From Gigaspora rosea (taxonomy: Eukaryota; Glomeromycota; Glomeromycetes; Diversisporales; Gigasporaceae): 64,000 nucleotides of DNA. A program made the translations under genes and the position numbers. The notes under the pieces are model-generated. The model did not search any database, was not told the origin of the DNA, and saw only the letters and a program-made list of their open reading frames with translations. The stretch covers positions 13,520 to 77,519 of the forward strand of contig QKWP01000845.1 in NCBI GenBank assembly GCA_003550325.1, in the 5' to 3' direction. This document shows, piece by piece, positions 26,691 through 39,510 of this stretch (position 1 is the stretch's first letter; every line of letters begins with the position of its first letter).

Positions 26691-27474
26691 CCTTTAAAAC
26701 AAATCAATTTATACTTACATCTAATGATCCAAAAGAAAGTAAGAGGAATCACGTGTTAAGATGATTAAAATATTATCAATGGTAATAAGTTAAAAGAAGC
26801 TTATACAACTTACACGCTAGTAATTTAATTGAGGAAATAAATACGTGTTTAAAAGACAATTGAAGCTTATTAAATGATAAATTTTAAAGAAGTTATTGCA
26901 TAACTTACGCACTAATAAATTAATAGAAAATATAAGAAAACTTGTATTATTAAGTTATAATGACATTGATAATTTGTAAATTAATGCCCAAATTATACTT
27001 ACGTACTTATAACCGGATAGAATACGTGAAGTATAAATGTCATTGATGAAAATGCAATAAAGAATAAGTTTAAAATTATAAATAAAAATGGCGACTATAC
27101 TTACAATCTATAATAGCGTTTATATTAAGAATTAAAAAAAAATTATATAAAAAATTATAAGCAAATTTAGTGTAGATGACAATTACAGTACGGGAACAGG
27201 TACAAAAATTGTAAGCGCTGATTCCAATAGTAATTAAGGAAAAAAGCATATATAATACGGGTTAATAAGACTAGTCATCTAAGCGAAACAAAAATCTTAA
27301 ACCAATTATGAATATTACCCAATGGATTTCGTTTTTCTAATTTCCGTTCTTCTGATTTATTTTCCGATTTTTGTTCTAACTTAGGTTCAAATTTATGAAC
27401 ATAATTAGGCAAAACAACCGAATAAACGGCTAAATTAAAAGCTAAAGAATGATAAATATTTTAGATAAAAGCAT

Positions 27475-27892
27475 TTTTGCAGCAAAAATTTTCAAGATTA
27501 TGTTAATACTAATTTACAAAAACGAAACCAAACAAAAAAAAAAATTATTAAAAATATTAATGCTTTTTATAAATAAAAATTTGATTATTGAATATTAAAA
27601 AAAGTTTATGATTTTAAATAATATTAAAAAAATTGATGATCATATTAAAAAAAATTGATGATCAAGATCGTTATTACGCATTGAAAATTAGAAGTTACGA
27701 ACCGAAGCCAGGTAAGGTAACTAATATATCCGGATATTGCATTACTTATTGTATTTCCGATGACATTTAGGAATTTGATAAATTTACGCTATCCTAAAAG
27801 AATTTAAATAATCACTTACACATAAATGGTAATTTTATCGATGTTATCAAAGTCTATTATTAAAATTATACTATTAAATATTTTTTTTTATT
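27475..27892. promoter_or_regulatory. Upstream region of the left micro-exon gene
   Basis: AT-rich sequence immediately 5' of the minus-strand start codon. The first 50-80 bp match the start of the corresponding region of the right copy before the window ends. No specific promoter motif can be named with confidence. Confidence 0.35.
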
Positions 27893-29150
27893 AAATGTAA
27901 CTTGTGATCTGGGTTGGTCCAACAACCGGGTCGATAGCGGGTCGACTCTCAGCCTGCATATTTGTTGGCTGGTCCGGTCGATTAAAAAAGTGTTATCGAT
28001 TCCCTTATGAAACATGTTTAGATCAGGAAATTGATTAAAAATCAACTAGCGGTTTACAACAACCCTATAAAAAAAGTGGTCTGTGTAGGCACGTGTTTCT
28101 ACGGAGAGACACGGCTGAGTGTGGAACGGGCGGATGTCCGGGTTTGTACGTCTGTGTACCGTGTTGGCACGTTAAATTGGTCCGAATTGGACTATTTACC
28201 CGGACATTTTGGACCGTAAATGGACCGGGTTTTGCTGCACTTTACTAAACCAAAACTTACGGGTTTTGGCACGGGTAATTACATGTAAAATAACGTAATA
28301 AAACGTGCACGGTATTGACACGTGCATTGGGTGGCACGTATGTAAAACGTAATATACGTGCCATTCTGTCACGTTTTGGTTCGTGTTTCATGCCTTTACG
28401 TGCCACATGACACGCACCTATCCAGACAACCTCGAACCAACCGTACCAACACCCGGTCCACTTTTCTTATAGGGCAATGTATCCCTATAAGAAAAAATGT
28501 ACCGTATAGGCACGGGATGGAATCGGATAAGAGGTCCGGATTTGTACGGGTATGGCCTGAGTTGGTTCGGGTTCGGTGGACCGTGCGGGACCGTGTGCCC
28601 GTGCCAATTGGACCGTAAATGGCTCGGGTTTTGCGGCAGTTTACTAATCGAATCGGCACGGGATTTGGCACGTGTAATGAACGTAAAGTCACGTGTCACC
28701 GCGATAACGATGTGGATTAACTATTAAAACATAAATTTACATAAGTAATCAATATAAGATGAATAAGCTAACTGCATATGAAGCAAGAAATTTTTTTTAT
28801 TAAGACACACAGGGAAGCTTCATTAAGCTTCATTAGTGAAATCATGAGATATCACTCTTTTTTCAAAAAATAATCCTTTACTGATCTTTCGCTCTTCACG
28901 AAATGGGCCAACACGTATCACGAGCCAACACGTGTGCAACGTACAGATACGTGCCATCTGAACGTGCCATTTCATATGACGTGATATTACGTGCCACCCT
29001 TTGCCGCAATGTCCGTACCATTTTTACCGTGCCATTCCGTAAAACGTTCCTGTACATGCCACAAGATCCGTGCCATTTCGAGCATTCCCGACACCAACCC
29101 GTACCACAACCAGTATCACTTTTCTTATAGGGTAGATATTCATTATTTGA
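27893..29150 (+). repeat. Dispersed repeat, copy 2, with GC-richer core
   Basis: The opening AAATGTAACTTGTGATCTGGGTTGG and the closing CACTTTTCTTATAGGGTA match the repeat at 2485-3560 and 49190-49920. The core holds two related units (about 28075-28290 and 28490-28690) rich in GGCACGTG, TTGGACCGTAAATGG and GGGTTTTGC words. Overlapping frames on both strands here are products of this repetition, with no recognisable protein. Confidence 0.55.
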
Positions 29151-29188
29151 TCACTTTATATGTTAAATTGGCAATAAATGAATGTAAG

Positions 29189-29443
29189 TACAGTCAGACC
29201 TCTCTGAATGCAATCATAACCTTTTATAAGTGCATAATAACATTAACGGCCTAATAAAAAAAGCATATTCTTTATTCTGCATATTCATGTAAATCCATAT
29301 TACAAATTTTCGGAACGGAAAGTATACGGACACGTATTTTTATATCATATGACTTATCCAATCATGTGATTTATATGCGTCTAGCCCTAAATACATACCT
29401 CAGAGCTGATCCAGGAGAAATGCACTTGGTGAGGTCTGAATGT
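29189..29443. mobile_element. pogo/Tigger-like MITE
   Basis: It starts ACAGTCAGACCTCTCTGAATGCA and ends with the inverted TGCACTTGGTGAGGTCTGAATGTA. It is the same family as 4802-4972 and 52095-52412. Confidence 0.65.
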
Positions 29444-30418
29444 AACAAAAATGTTCTAGTATGTCGGTTGCATGGACAATTAATCATAAAGTATTAAGGT
29501 GCTATAATTTCTCAAAGAAAACGAATAAAAATTTAAATATTTTATTATTACTAGAATTTTGGCAAGGACTGCCCTGATGGCTTTCCTCACATTTGATATA
29601 TATGGAACTTATTCTGATCAGAAAAATTGTTTGTTCTAGTACAAAAGATCAGCCCGGTCAATCGGCACGAGTTTTCTTGGATCCACGCCGGCCCATAATT
29701 TTTCCATCGAGCGTATCATTAAATGTAAACCATCACTTTGCTAACAGTTTAAAAGATTTATTTTATTTCATCGACCACAATTAATGACCAAATCGATTTA
29801 TCATAAAATCGATGATCGAATTCTAGTACCGTATATTATAATTTCTAGCCCGATTAAACTTTAATTTTAAATATATTATTATTATTATTATTATTGTTAT
29901 TTTATTTTGATTTTCATAGCACTTCATTCTATTACCGAAAACAGAGAAAATCTATTAGATGCTTTAAAATCAATCCTAAATCTAGACTTATTCTGATTGT
30001 AAAAACAATAATAATAAAACGATCAATGCGGGAAATCAGGAAATTTTTCGATTCTAAGAGAATACGTATGGACGGATTTTGGAAATTAACCTGAATTTGA
30101 ATTGTGATATACGTGATACCTAAAAATAGACTAATCATATAAACAAAGTCATGAGAATCTGCATAACAATCAGATAAATTAAAAATTTTAATACACGAGT
30201 AATATTAACGTTTACAAGGCGACACATTACTATTACATACTTTGCTTTATACACATTAATTAAAACATCGCTCATAATTATTTTTAATCCATATTATATC
30301 AGTATATCTAACGAATTTTATATAATACAAGATATTGAAATCGTTGCCCAAATTTTTTTATTAAATATAAATTATTTTTGCAATTTTACATTGCAAACTT
30401 TCAATATAGTTATTTAGT
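29444..30418. other. No supported gene
   Basis: Contains the inverted copy of 2290-2450 (29480-29680). Short frames at 29593-29784, 29894-30094 and 29932-30138 overlap on opposite strands and show no domain. A short TTA microsatellite lies at about 29875-29895. Confidence 0.45.
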
Positions 30419-30905
30419 AAAAGTTTTGTTTGTTCAAAGACTACTAAAGAATCTTTGATACTAAGATCTTATTGAGCATAAATACAAATTTTCAAACCGC
30501 CATAATAAAAAAAAAAAAGTGGAAGTTCGTAAAAGTAAAGCACTTTCTATTATCTAATAAACAAACCTTTAGAGCCTACTAGTAAAAATCTTGTATATTT
30601 TGGAATTTTAATAAACCATTGTAGGGATCTTTGTATCTAAGGTCTTGCTGAACATAAATAAAATTTTCAAATCATTATATAGGTAAAAGTAAACAGTACT
30701 TTAACTATTATTCTAATAAACAAACCTTTGGAGTTGTTACTAGTAAAAGTTTTGTCTGTTTTGGGATTCTAAAAAAACCATTGTAAGATTTTTGAATATA
30801 AGTCTTGCTGAACGTAAATATAAAATTTCAATTCACAATACTGTACTTAATGAAAAAAGTGTAATTTCATAAATATTGTAATACAGTATTTTGACTACTA
30901 TTACT
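30419..30905. repeat. Three tandem units of about 163 bp
   Basis: Units start near 30419, 30583 and 30745. Each contains AAA(A/G)TTTTGT(T/C)TGTT, an ACCATTGTA-like segment and a CTTGCTGAACATAAATA-like segment. Noncoding. Confidence 0.75.
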
Positions 30906-31262
30906 AAATAATCAACCAATCAACATAAGACAAATTCGAAATACTGTAATAACAAATGTTACTAATCAGATTGGTGAAATCCGTATAGATTTTCAAATAT
31001 AATTGAGCTAAATACTAGTATTGAAGAAATTTCCTGAAATCATTACCATGAAATCGCAGTGTCATGCTTTTTTCTCTACGGTCAGAGAAAAAAGGTGTAC
31101 CACCATAATTTCATGAAAATTTCTAATATTTTAAATTGCCTATCGATCATATCTTGTAATCAATTAAATCTAGTGTTTCAAGCCGATTAAATTTTTACGG
31201 CTAGGCTAAGCCGTTAAATTTTTAATAGCTTAGCGGCTTAGCCGATAGTATATTGCTGATTA
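30906..31262. other. Noncoding; small inverted-repeat element near 31150-31258
   Basis: Contains a hairpin-like pair around 31065-31095 (TTTTTTCTCTACGGTCAGAGAAAAAA). It also has a segment rich in GGCTTAGCCG words similar to the ends of the MITE at 35201-35611. No gene. Confidence 0.5.
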
Positions 31263-32105
31263 GAGATGGCACCATGCGCATGAATGCATGCATGCATGCG
31301 CATGGTCTGAGCAATTTTATACTAATATGCTCATACAAAATTAGTTAAAATTTAAATATTATAAAATCTTTCTAACGCTTGATTAAGTAGGTATTTTTCG
31401 GAATTACAGAATATCAGTATGGTATGGATGAGCTGAACGGTCTGGAATTAGTGTAAAAATACCAATTCTAAAAGCCAAACCTTAATAATATAAAACCAAA
31501 ACAGTATGGTAGGATTTTTTAAATAGGTATTTTACACCCCTATAACATACAGAATTATATGGTACGGAATAAGGGTATTTTACATCCAACTTGGTTATCT
31601 ATATAATCTTATCCTAAAATTTGTGCCATACCGGTACCATATTGATCTGCTGTAATTCCCCATACTATACAATACCAGAATTATCATACCTAAGATGGGC
31701 ACCATGCGCATGGTCTAAGCAATTTTATACTAATATGCCCATACAAAATTAGTTAAAATCCAAATATTATAAAATCTTTCTAACGTTTGATTAAGTAAGT
31801 TTTTTTTTGAATTACAGAATATCTGGTATGGGTGAACTGATCGGTCCGGTATTAGTGTAAAATACCAATTCTAAAAAATCAAACCTTAATAATATAAAAC
31901 CAAAACAGTATGGTAGGATTTTAAAATAGGTATTTTACACCCCTATAACATACTGCACTGTAACAGAATTATATGGTACGAAATAAGGGTATTTTACACC
32001 CCCCTACTTGGTTATCTATACAATCTTAAAATCTGTGTATACCATATTGATCTGCTGCAATTCCCCATACTATACAACAAAATGGTACGGATGACCAGAA
32101 TTAAA
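31263..32105. repeat. Tandem duplication of a 430-bp unit
   Basis: GGCACCATGCGCATG...GCAATTTTATACTAATATGC opens both units (31268 and 31699). Each continues through TAACGxTTGATTAAGTA and CAAAACAGTATGGTAGGATTTT. Noncoding. Confidence 0.8.
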
Positions 32106-32214
32106 ATAGGGGTATTTTTGCGTCATACCGTTCAGATCTAATTAAATTTAATAATTTGTCTAGTACGATGGGTAGCGCATTCGCGCCACCCATCCTATAC
32201 AGAATTGTAATTAT

Positions 32215-33670
32215 TCTATTAATTCACAGTAAATTAAAAAAAAATCTGACCGCCCAAGTTTTCAGTTTCCATGTAAGGTCGCGCAAAGTTAATTTTTCGT
32301 TTGCATAACCTGGTGTTTCAAAATTCCGGTCGGCGGGTCGGATTTTTTTTTTTTAAAAAAAATTTTGCGTGGCTAAATTAATTCATATTCAGATCTAAGT
32401 TAATTCTTCGGTTTGCATAACATGGAATCAGAAAGTTTGATTTTTTTTTTTTTATCAGACCTATCGGATAATTCCGGAAAATTAAGGTCATCATCGGGTG
32501 ACAACAGAGAAAAATTAAATGTAAAAATAGAATAATTGGTACAATAGGAATTTAAAAAAATTTTTTGGAAAAATTGGGTCGGCGGGTTATACAAAACGAA
32601 AAATTAACTTTGCGTGGCCTAATGCAAAAATAAAAATCAACTTTGCATGGCCTAAGTCTATGAAAGTTAATTTTTCGGTTTGCATAACCCGCTGACCCAT
32701 TTTTCCAAAAAAAAAATTTTTTAAAAAAATTCATATTGTCCCAATTTTCCATTTTTGCCATTTGCGTAGCCTTATGTGTGAATATGAGCTTATTAATTTG
32801 TAGTAGATTAAAAAAAAAAAAAATCTGACCTGCCGATTGGAATTTTGGAACACCATTTTATGCAAAACGAACAATGGCTTTGTGCGGCCTAAATTTAGAT
32901 ATGAACATTATAAAAAAAATAAAATAAAAATAAAATAAAAAAAGAATAGAATAAAAAAAAAAATAAAAAAAAATAAAAAAAATAAATAAAATAAAAAAAA
33001 TCTGACCGGTGACCCAAGGTTTCAGATACCGCAAAACAAAAAATCAACCTTGCGTGGCCTAATATTAGATGTAAACATTATTCTATTGATTTACAGTAAA
33101 TTAAAAAAAACCAACTGGCCAACCCAAGTTTTCAGTTTCCATGTAATGCAAAACAAAATATCAACTTGCGTAGCCTAATCTTAGATGTAAACATTATAAA
33201 AAAAATAAAAATAATAATAAAAAAAATATACTATATCCAACCAACTGACCTAAGTTTTAGATTCCATGTAATGCATAATGAAAAATTAACTTTGTGTAGC
33301 CTAATATTAAATGTAAATATTATTCTTTTGGTTTGCATTAAATTAAAAAAAAATAAAAATAATATAAAAATCCAATTAACCAACTCAAGTTTTTAGATTC
33401 CATGTAATGCAAAATAAAAACCAACTTTGCATGCCTAATCTTAGATGTAAACATTATTCTATTAATTTACAGTAAATTAAAAAAACCCTCTAACAGACCC
33501 AAGTTTACCCAATTATCAGATTCCATGTAATACAAAATAAAAAATCAAACTTTGCATGGCCTAATCTTAGATATGAACATTATTCTTTTGGTTTACATTA
33601 AATTAAAAAAAAAATTCTGACCAGATATCCAAGTTTTCAGATTTTTTGTAATGCAAAATGAAAATCAACT
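32215..33670. repeat. Minisatellite of about 110-150-bp units
   Basis: The phrase (C/T)TTAGATGTAAACATTATTCTATTGATTTACAGTAAATTAAAAAAA, then CTGACC, CCAAGTTTTCAG and ATGCAAAACAAAAATCAACTTTGCGTGGCC, recurs about ten times with one inverted block near 32540-32760. Frames in it are artefacts. Confidence 0.8.
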
Positions 33671-33675
33671 TTGTA

Positions 33676-34910
33676 GGGTTCAGAAGTTCAGTTCCGTTCA
33701 ATAGAGATTCAGGTTCAGGTTCAATGAACCTGAACCTGCTCTAAAAGTCAATACTGAACTGAACCTGAACTTAAAATTATTAAACATGAACCTAAACCTG
33801 AACTTAAAAAAAGTTCAGTTCAGGTTCAGTTCAAGGTTCATGAACATGATCAGGTTCATAATATATGCACATGTTTACCTAAATCACAAAGTTAGGATCA
33901 ATTAGTAAAATTTAGAAAATAATAGAAATTTGTATAATTTTATTAATAAAATTATATATATTTCTATAATTCTCTAAATTTTACTAATTGATCATAACTT
34001 CTTGCACTAAGTAAACTTGTTAAGCACCAAAAAATACATCAAATCAGTATATTTTATTTTACCTTTCTTAAAATTTGAAGAAAAGATGCTTAATTTTGAA
34101 AATTTTCATCAAAAATTCAAAATTAAGCATCTTTAATGCAAATTTTAAGGAAAATAAAATAAAATATACCAATATAATGTATTTTTTTGGTGCTAAACAA
34201 GTTTACTTAAATCAAGAAGTTATAATTAATTAGTAAAATTTAGAGAATTATAGAAATTTATATAATTTTATTAATAAAATTATACAAATTTCTATAACTC
34301 TAAATTTTCTATTTGATCATAACTTCTTGATCTAAGTAAACTTGTTTAACACCAAAAAATACATCATATTAGTATATTTTATTTTCCTTAAAATTTGCAT
34401 CAAAGATGTTTAATTTTGAATTTTTGATGAAAATTTCCAAAATTAATCATCTTTTCTTCAAATTTTAAGAAAAGTAAAATAAAATATGCTGATTTGATGT
34501 ATTTTTTGGTGTTTAACAAGTTTACTTAGTGCAAGAATTTATGATCAATTAGTAAAATTTAGAGAATTAAAGAAATTTGTATAATTTTATTAATAAAATT
34601 ATACAAAATGCTGTGATATTTTACTAATTGATTTATACTTCTCACTCTAAGTAAACTTGTTCAGTATCAAAAAATACATATATTTTTATTCAGATTCAAA
34701 CTAGTTTGCAAAATTTGGACTAGCATATAAACACCAGACTGAACCTGAACATGTTCATAAACTTATGAACTGAACTGAACTAAACCTGAACCAGCTCTAA
34801 AAGTTCAATATTGAACTTGAACCTGAACATGTTTTAAAAAATGTTCAGGTTCAGGTTCAATACTGAACCTGAACCTGAACCTGAACTTGACCTAAGTTCA
34901 GTTCAGTTCA
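33676..34910. mobile_element. Foldback element with TTCAGGTTCA ends
   Basis: Both ends are arrays of TTCAGGTTCAGGTTCA and its complement TGAACCTGAACC. The interior has four alternating copies of a segment containing GTTTACTTA(A/G), AGTAAAATTTAGAGAATTA and TATAATTTTATTAATAAAATTATA, arranged as nested inverted repeats. No coding capacity. Confidence 0.75.
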
Positions 34911-34940
34911 AGATCATAGGAACACTAATAGTAATATATC

Positions 34941-35191
34941 ATATGGGGGTGAGTCAGTAGAAAAGGGACAAATTTTTTCTAAGTAAAAGTTTTTCTGATT
35001 TAAGCTTAAATATGTTAACAACTATTTTAATAAATTTAATAAATTTTTTTTAGTTTAATTCTATATTATTCAAGATTAAAATAAAAAATTTTTAGCAAAT
35101 TTGATTAAATAGTTGTCAAGATATTTTAGTTTAAAATTAAAAAAATTTTACTAAAAATGTTTTGTTCTTTTCTACTGACTCACCTCCATAT
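34941..35191. mobile_element. MITE with ATATGGGGGTGAGTCAGTAGAAAAG ends
   Basis: The inverted end TCTACTGACTCACCTCCATAT closes the element. About 250 bp of AT-rich interior. Confidence 0.8.
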
Positions 35192-35200
35192 TAGTGTTTG

Positions 35201-35611
35201 TAGTCGATTTGTATTAGTCAATTTTATCAGCTTAGCCGGGTTTAGTCAGCTGATTTTTCAAAAAATCGACTTAGTCGACTTAATGTTGGGCTATATTAAA
35301 AATTACAGTAACCAATCAAATTTAGGCCGATTTGGTAGTTTACAATATCCTTTCTCCAAAAATTTCCAAAAAGAAATTCAACGAACATAAAATACAAGAC
35401 AAAATTAAAGATGATCAACTTTGGTTTTAAATGTTGACCTAGTCAAGTCAATAAATAATGATTGACTGCAAATACTAGTATGCACGTACCAATCATATCT
35501 ATTTTAAACCACGTGCCTTTAATTAACCAATTAGGATGCTCGACTACAACTTAGCCAGCTAAGCCGATTTTAAATATCGACTTAGTCTAGTCAATAAATT
35601 TGAATCGACTA
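35201..35611. mobile_element. MITE with TAGTCGATT ends
   Basis: Begins TAGTCGATTTGTATTAG and ends TTTGAATCGACTA, with subterminal GCTTAGCCGG and CTTAGTCGACTTA words in inverted orientation. A 77-residue frame crossing its left part shows no domain. Confidence 0.65.
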
Positions 35612-35874
35612 CTAATACTACTCTATATTAGAGTGTTTGATATAATGTATAAACCAAAACCTAATATAAAATTTTTTTTGTTATATAAGCTTTGATGACT
35701 TTAATTGAATGTACAGCCTTTACTACCAAAAATTATAATTTCATTTTTTAAATAGACCAATATAAAGTTTCAATAAACAAAGTTACAAAACAAAATTTAA
35801 AATTTTACAATAGATATAAAATTATTTCAAGCAATCCAGGTAGCAAGTGCAAATTAAATAGATTAGAAAAAATA

Positions 35875-36863
35875 AGTATGACAAAAGTTCCTTTTTATTG
35901 GCTGTTATGTCAGATGATCATTATCAAATATGATTGGTTAATGTTTATTAATACTATAACTGCAGAACTGGTAATTAGCGATAACAATGATATAGTAATT
36001 AATATATATAATATCTAAAATATGGTTGTATATATGTATGTAATGTAATTAAGAAATTAATTCTGTTAATATTTAATTTGAAATACCCAAGAGTAAATTT
36101 TTTTGCTTCATTGCAAATTTCATTATAATGATATAAATAATGATAAATAGTAAAGTACTCTTTTTATACTATCATTACAATTGTTATTAGTTAATACAAT
36201 ATGTATTATACTTATTTTATAGTTATAAGTATGTTTACGCATATGCATCTACAAACCCTATAGTACAACTTTGCAAACTACAATAAACTATAAATTATAC
36301 AATTTCTACAACTTATAGAGAGCCTAAATATTTTAAAGTAAAAGATTTGTAAATACAAAAAATATAAAATAAAAATACAGAAAATGTTATATTGCTGCAT
36401 TGTTAATACTTACTATATTAACCTTTCATAATCAGTACTAAAAAAAGAATATGGTATGTATATATTAATGCTTATTACAAAAATTACATTTTATAAAAGC
36501 TATAAACTTTAGAAATCTTCCTCACAGTACAAATATAAGGCAGCTAAAGAATGAATAAAAAAACTGCTAACCTTATTTTTCTAAATTGTTACTAAAATAT
36601 TAAAAAAAATTATAATAATTTTATTTATATATTATTACTTGCTATAAAAAAACTGCTTCTAATAAAAGTTCTGCAAATTTAATGATCTCAGTGATGGGTT
36701 ATTAAAATTCACTTTAATACACCTAACAAATGGTCTTGCAAAGTTTTATAAAGAATGGGTAATTTCTTTAATGTGTAACTATATGACACATTTGCCTTTT
36801 ATATGATTTTTATATATAAAATCTTGTGTAATATTTATGCATATATAGAATTTCTGTCATACT
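35875..36863. mobile_element. Non-autonomous long-TIR element, copy 1
   Basis: The ends are AGTATGACAAAAGTTCCTTT and TTTCTGTCATACT, flanked by GAAAAAATA and AAAAAAATA, a 9-bp duplication with one mismatch. It is homologous along its length to 50202-51185. The ends match those of the 9.5-kb element at 39511-49055, which could have mobilised it. No coding capacity. Confidence 0.8.
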
Positions 36864-38094
36864 AAAAAAATATTAAATTCTATATACGGTGTATTGTAAA
36901 CATCAATTCTGTAACTTGAAATATATATTAAAATCTTTAGAAAAAAAAGCAACCTGTGCATCTTAAAATATTTACCAAATTTTTTATTCTAAATGTTCTG
37001 TTATATAATTTTATCAATTGAAACTCAATTATTAGAAAATAAATATAATTATTATAATTTTGAGTTATTTAGTATATTGAACACCCCAATATTATATGCA
37101 TGCAATTCTTTTCAAATAAATCATAATAATACTTTTTATTATGCATATTACTTATTTAATTTATTTGTATTCATATTAATATAATTAGTAAGCATAGTTT
37201 TAATATTAATATGCTTATAATTTATTTCTTATTAAATTTTTCATAAACATTCATGTTTCAACTCAGAACACCCAAAGTAAATGGGTGATCTAGAGTCAAT
37301 TATAATATTAGGCAGTTAGCCTATAAGTCAACCCATAAGTTACCTGCAAGCAGAATTACCAATTGTAGTCCAAATAATAGATATTCATTTGCCTTTTTTC
37401 TCACTGAAAAATGTAATTGCATCTACAAGTTACTTAAATTTCTTAGACAATTAATACAAGAATAGATAGATAGAATTTATATTTGTGCTCAAATTATCTG
37501 GGTAACTCAAGTTAAATATCTTAACTGGGTTATAACTATTACTATTTAGATTACCCAAAATTTAACTGATTTTATTTTAGTTCACGAGTATGAATATAAT
37601 AATGCACATTGGACTTTGGCTTATATTAAGTTGCAGATAGAACAAACTGTAGTTTATAATAAGCAATGGAGATTAAACTAATTCAAATTATTAGTTTTTT
37701 ATTATATAATTTTGAAACCACATTACAATACTGTACTCCAATAGCATAGCTCAAGCCTGAGTCATGGATTTAAAGACTGAGCCAGAACAACCAAGCAGAT
37801 AATTATTTACACCATATTTATATTTTGTGAGTACAAAGAATATATTAATCTTAGCTAGAATAGCATGTTACTATGTCCAATTGGGTTCAATTTGTTTTGG
37901 TTATATGTTCAATTGAAAATGAATATAAGGTAAAAAGAAGTAATTTGATAAAGTTAAAGTAGCTGATATAAAAATTTTTTTATGTTAATATATAAAAATT
38001 TTTATTTATTTGTTTAAAACTTATATAATATTTAACAAGTTTTATATAAAAATAGTAGTATAGTGAAATTGTTTTAGATAATAGCAACTGGGTT
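36864..38094. other. AT-rich noncoding stretch
   Basis: One 63-residue frame (36993-37184) is low complexity and unsupported. No other feature seen. Confidence 0.55.
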
Positions 38095-39140
38095 TGTACA
38101 TCATAAAAAAATTCAAATTTTAGAGGGATATGGGTAATTTGATGAATTTAGAATATCTTGTGATACAATGACCAAAATTAGATAATTTTTATATCATTTG
38201 ATTTAGCTCATTGAGATGAATTAAATAATCTAATTCTGACTACTGGATCACAAGATATTTATAAGATATTGGTTATGCAATGATTAATATCATGAAATTT
38301 GTTTTGTTAGAGCAAATAATTGGCTGACTCATGCCATATAATAGCATGTTTTGACCAATTATTTGTTCTGACAAACAAATTTTGTAATACTTATCATCGC
38401 ATAATCCAATATTGATGTTATTATGCAATTATAATCATGATTTAAAAGCTGTGATTGGCTAACTGAGTTTAATTTGGAATTGTTTGCTTATGCAATAACA
38501 TACAAAAAATAACAACAAGAAATTTTTCATGATTATATAAGTTTGCACAATAACATCACTTAAGTGCTGCATAAAAAATATAAAACCAATTTGAGAGGTA
38601 TTCTGACAAAATGCAATTTTGGTTATAAGGTAAGTGCCTTATGATACTAAGAAATTGACCTTCTCAAGTTGTCCATAATATAAAATTACAAATACCCTGA
38701 AATTTTGATGAAATTTAGATAACTTTTTATTAATTGACTTTTACAAAATATGGTTCTATAATAAAATTTTAATTTTTTTATAGTAAAGTATTTTGTAAAA
38801 GTCAATTAAAAAAAGTTATCTAAATTTTATCAATATTTCAGGTTATGTGTAATTTTATATTGCAAACAACTTTACTTAAAGTGAGAAGATCGATTTACTT
38901 AGTATCATAAGGCACTTACCTTATAACAAGTTTATTTCATCAGAATACCTTTTAAAATTAGTTTTGTGCAACACTTAATTGATGATATCTCGTGATCCAG
39001 TAATCAGAATTGAATAATTTTTGTACTATTCGATTCATCTTGATGAGCTGTAAAAAATTATCAGATTCCAATCATTGTATCACAAGATATTCTAAATTCG
39101 TCAAATTACTCCTATTTGTCAAATTAAACCTTTTTATCTT
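38095..39140. repeat. Large foldback element with nested inverted repeats
   Basis: The outer arms 38100-38270 and 38975-39135 (ATCTTGTGATACAATGA, TGATCCAGTA-type words) are reverse complements. The inner arms near 38600-38660 and 38885-38960 (TAAGGTAAGTGCCTTATGATACTAAG) are also complementary. Two more palindromes lie at about 38270-38420 and 38690-38850. Noncoding. Confidence 0.7.
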
Positions 39141-39510
39141 ATGTCCAAAAAATATTGAAACCAATTGAAAATAGTAATGTGCCTTCCCTGAATCTTAGTA
39201 TTTAATTAATATCACATTCATAAATATTTACATACCATTTTATTCGCATTCATTTAGTGCATAAACAAAAAGAACATATTATAGCTTAAGTCTTTAAAAT
39301 AAGCTTAAGTCTTTAAAATAAGTTATTCCAAGTCTGTGATTAGTTTATTTTATTTGCGATAATTTTAGTGAATGAGTATAATAATTTGAGCATCTAAATT
39401 AGATATTCACGTTCATAAATATATACAACTTAAATTCATTTTATTCACATTAATTTAATATTAATCTAAGTATTTAATTTTACCGATATTTATATGATAA
39501 TATATATTAT
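39141..39510. other. AT-rich noncoding stretch
   Basis: No gene. Includes a short direct repeat TAGCTTAAGTCTTTAAAATA. Positions 39502-39510 are the left target duplication of the next element. Confidence 0.5.

Larger units (their letters stand above)
4638..27474 (-). pseudogene. Left copy of the micro-exon secreted/membrane protein gene, decaying
   Basis: This is a direct duplicate of the gene at 51932-63924. Exon 1 is 27319-27474 (start codon 27472-27474), exon 2 is 27187-27217 (31 nt), and the terminal exon is 4638-4650 with its stop at 4638-4640. Most internal 3-nt exons are recognisable at matching places, for example 27105 ATT, 26909 TGC, 21952 CCC, 20739 CCC, 14320 CGC and 4991 TCC. 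Decay marks: a 1-nt loss in a T run of exon 1; two internal exons reduced to 2 nt (26719, 25779); donors changed from GT to AT beside 25576, 24605, 16073 and 5258; a lost donor at 16168; a lost acceptor at 14041. One exon (ATT, 59909 in the right copy) is deleted and nine exons are tandemly duplicated. About 11 kb of transposons has entered its introns. It is probably no longer expressed as a full product. Confidence 0.75.

Noticed and set aside
28358-28727. Overlapping frames on both strands, partly Arg/Pro-rich
   Set aside because: All come from the GGCACGTG/GGACCG repeat units. Several frames are open at once because of base composition and none shows a domain.
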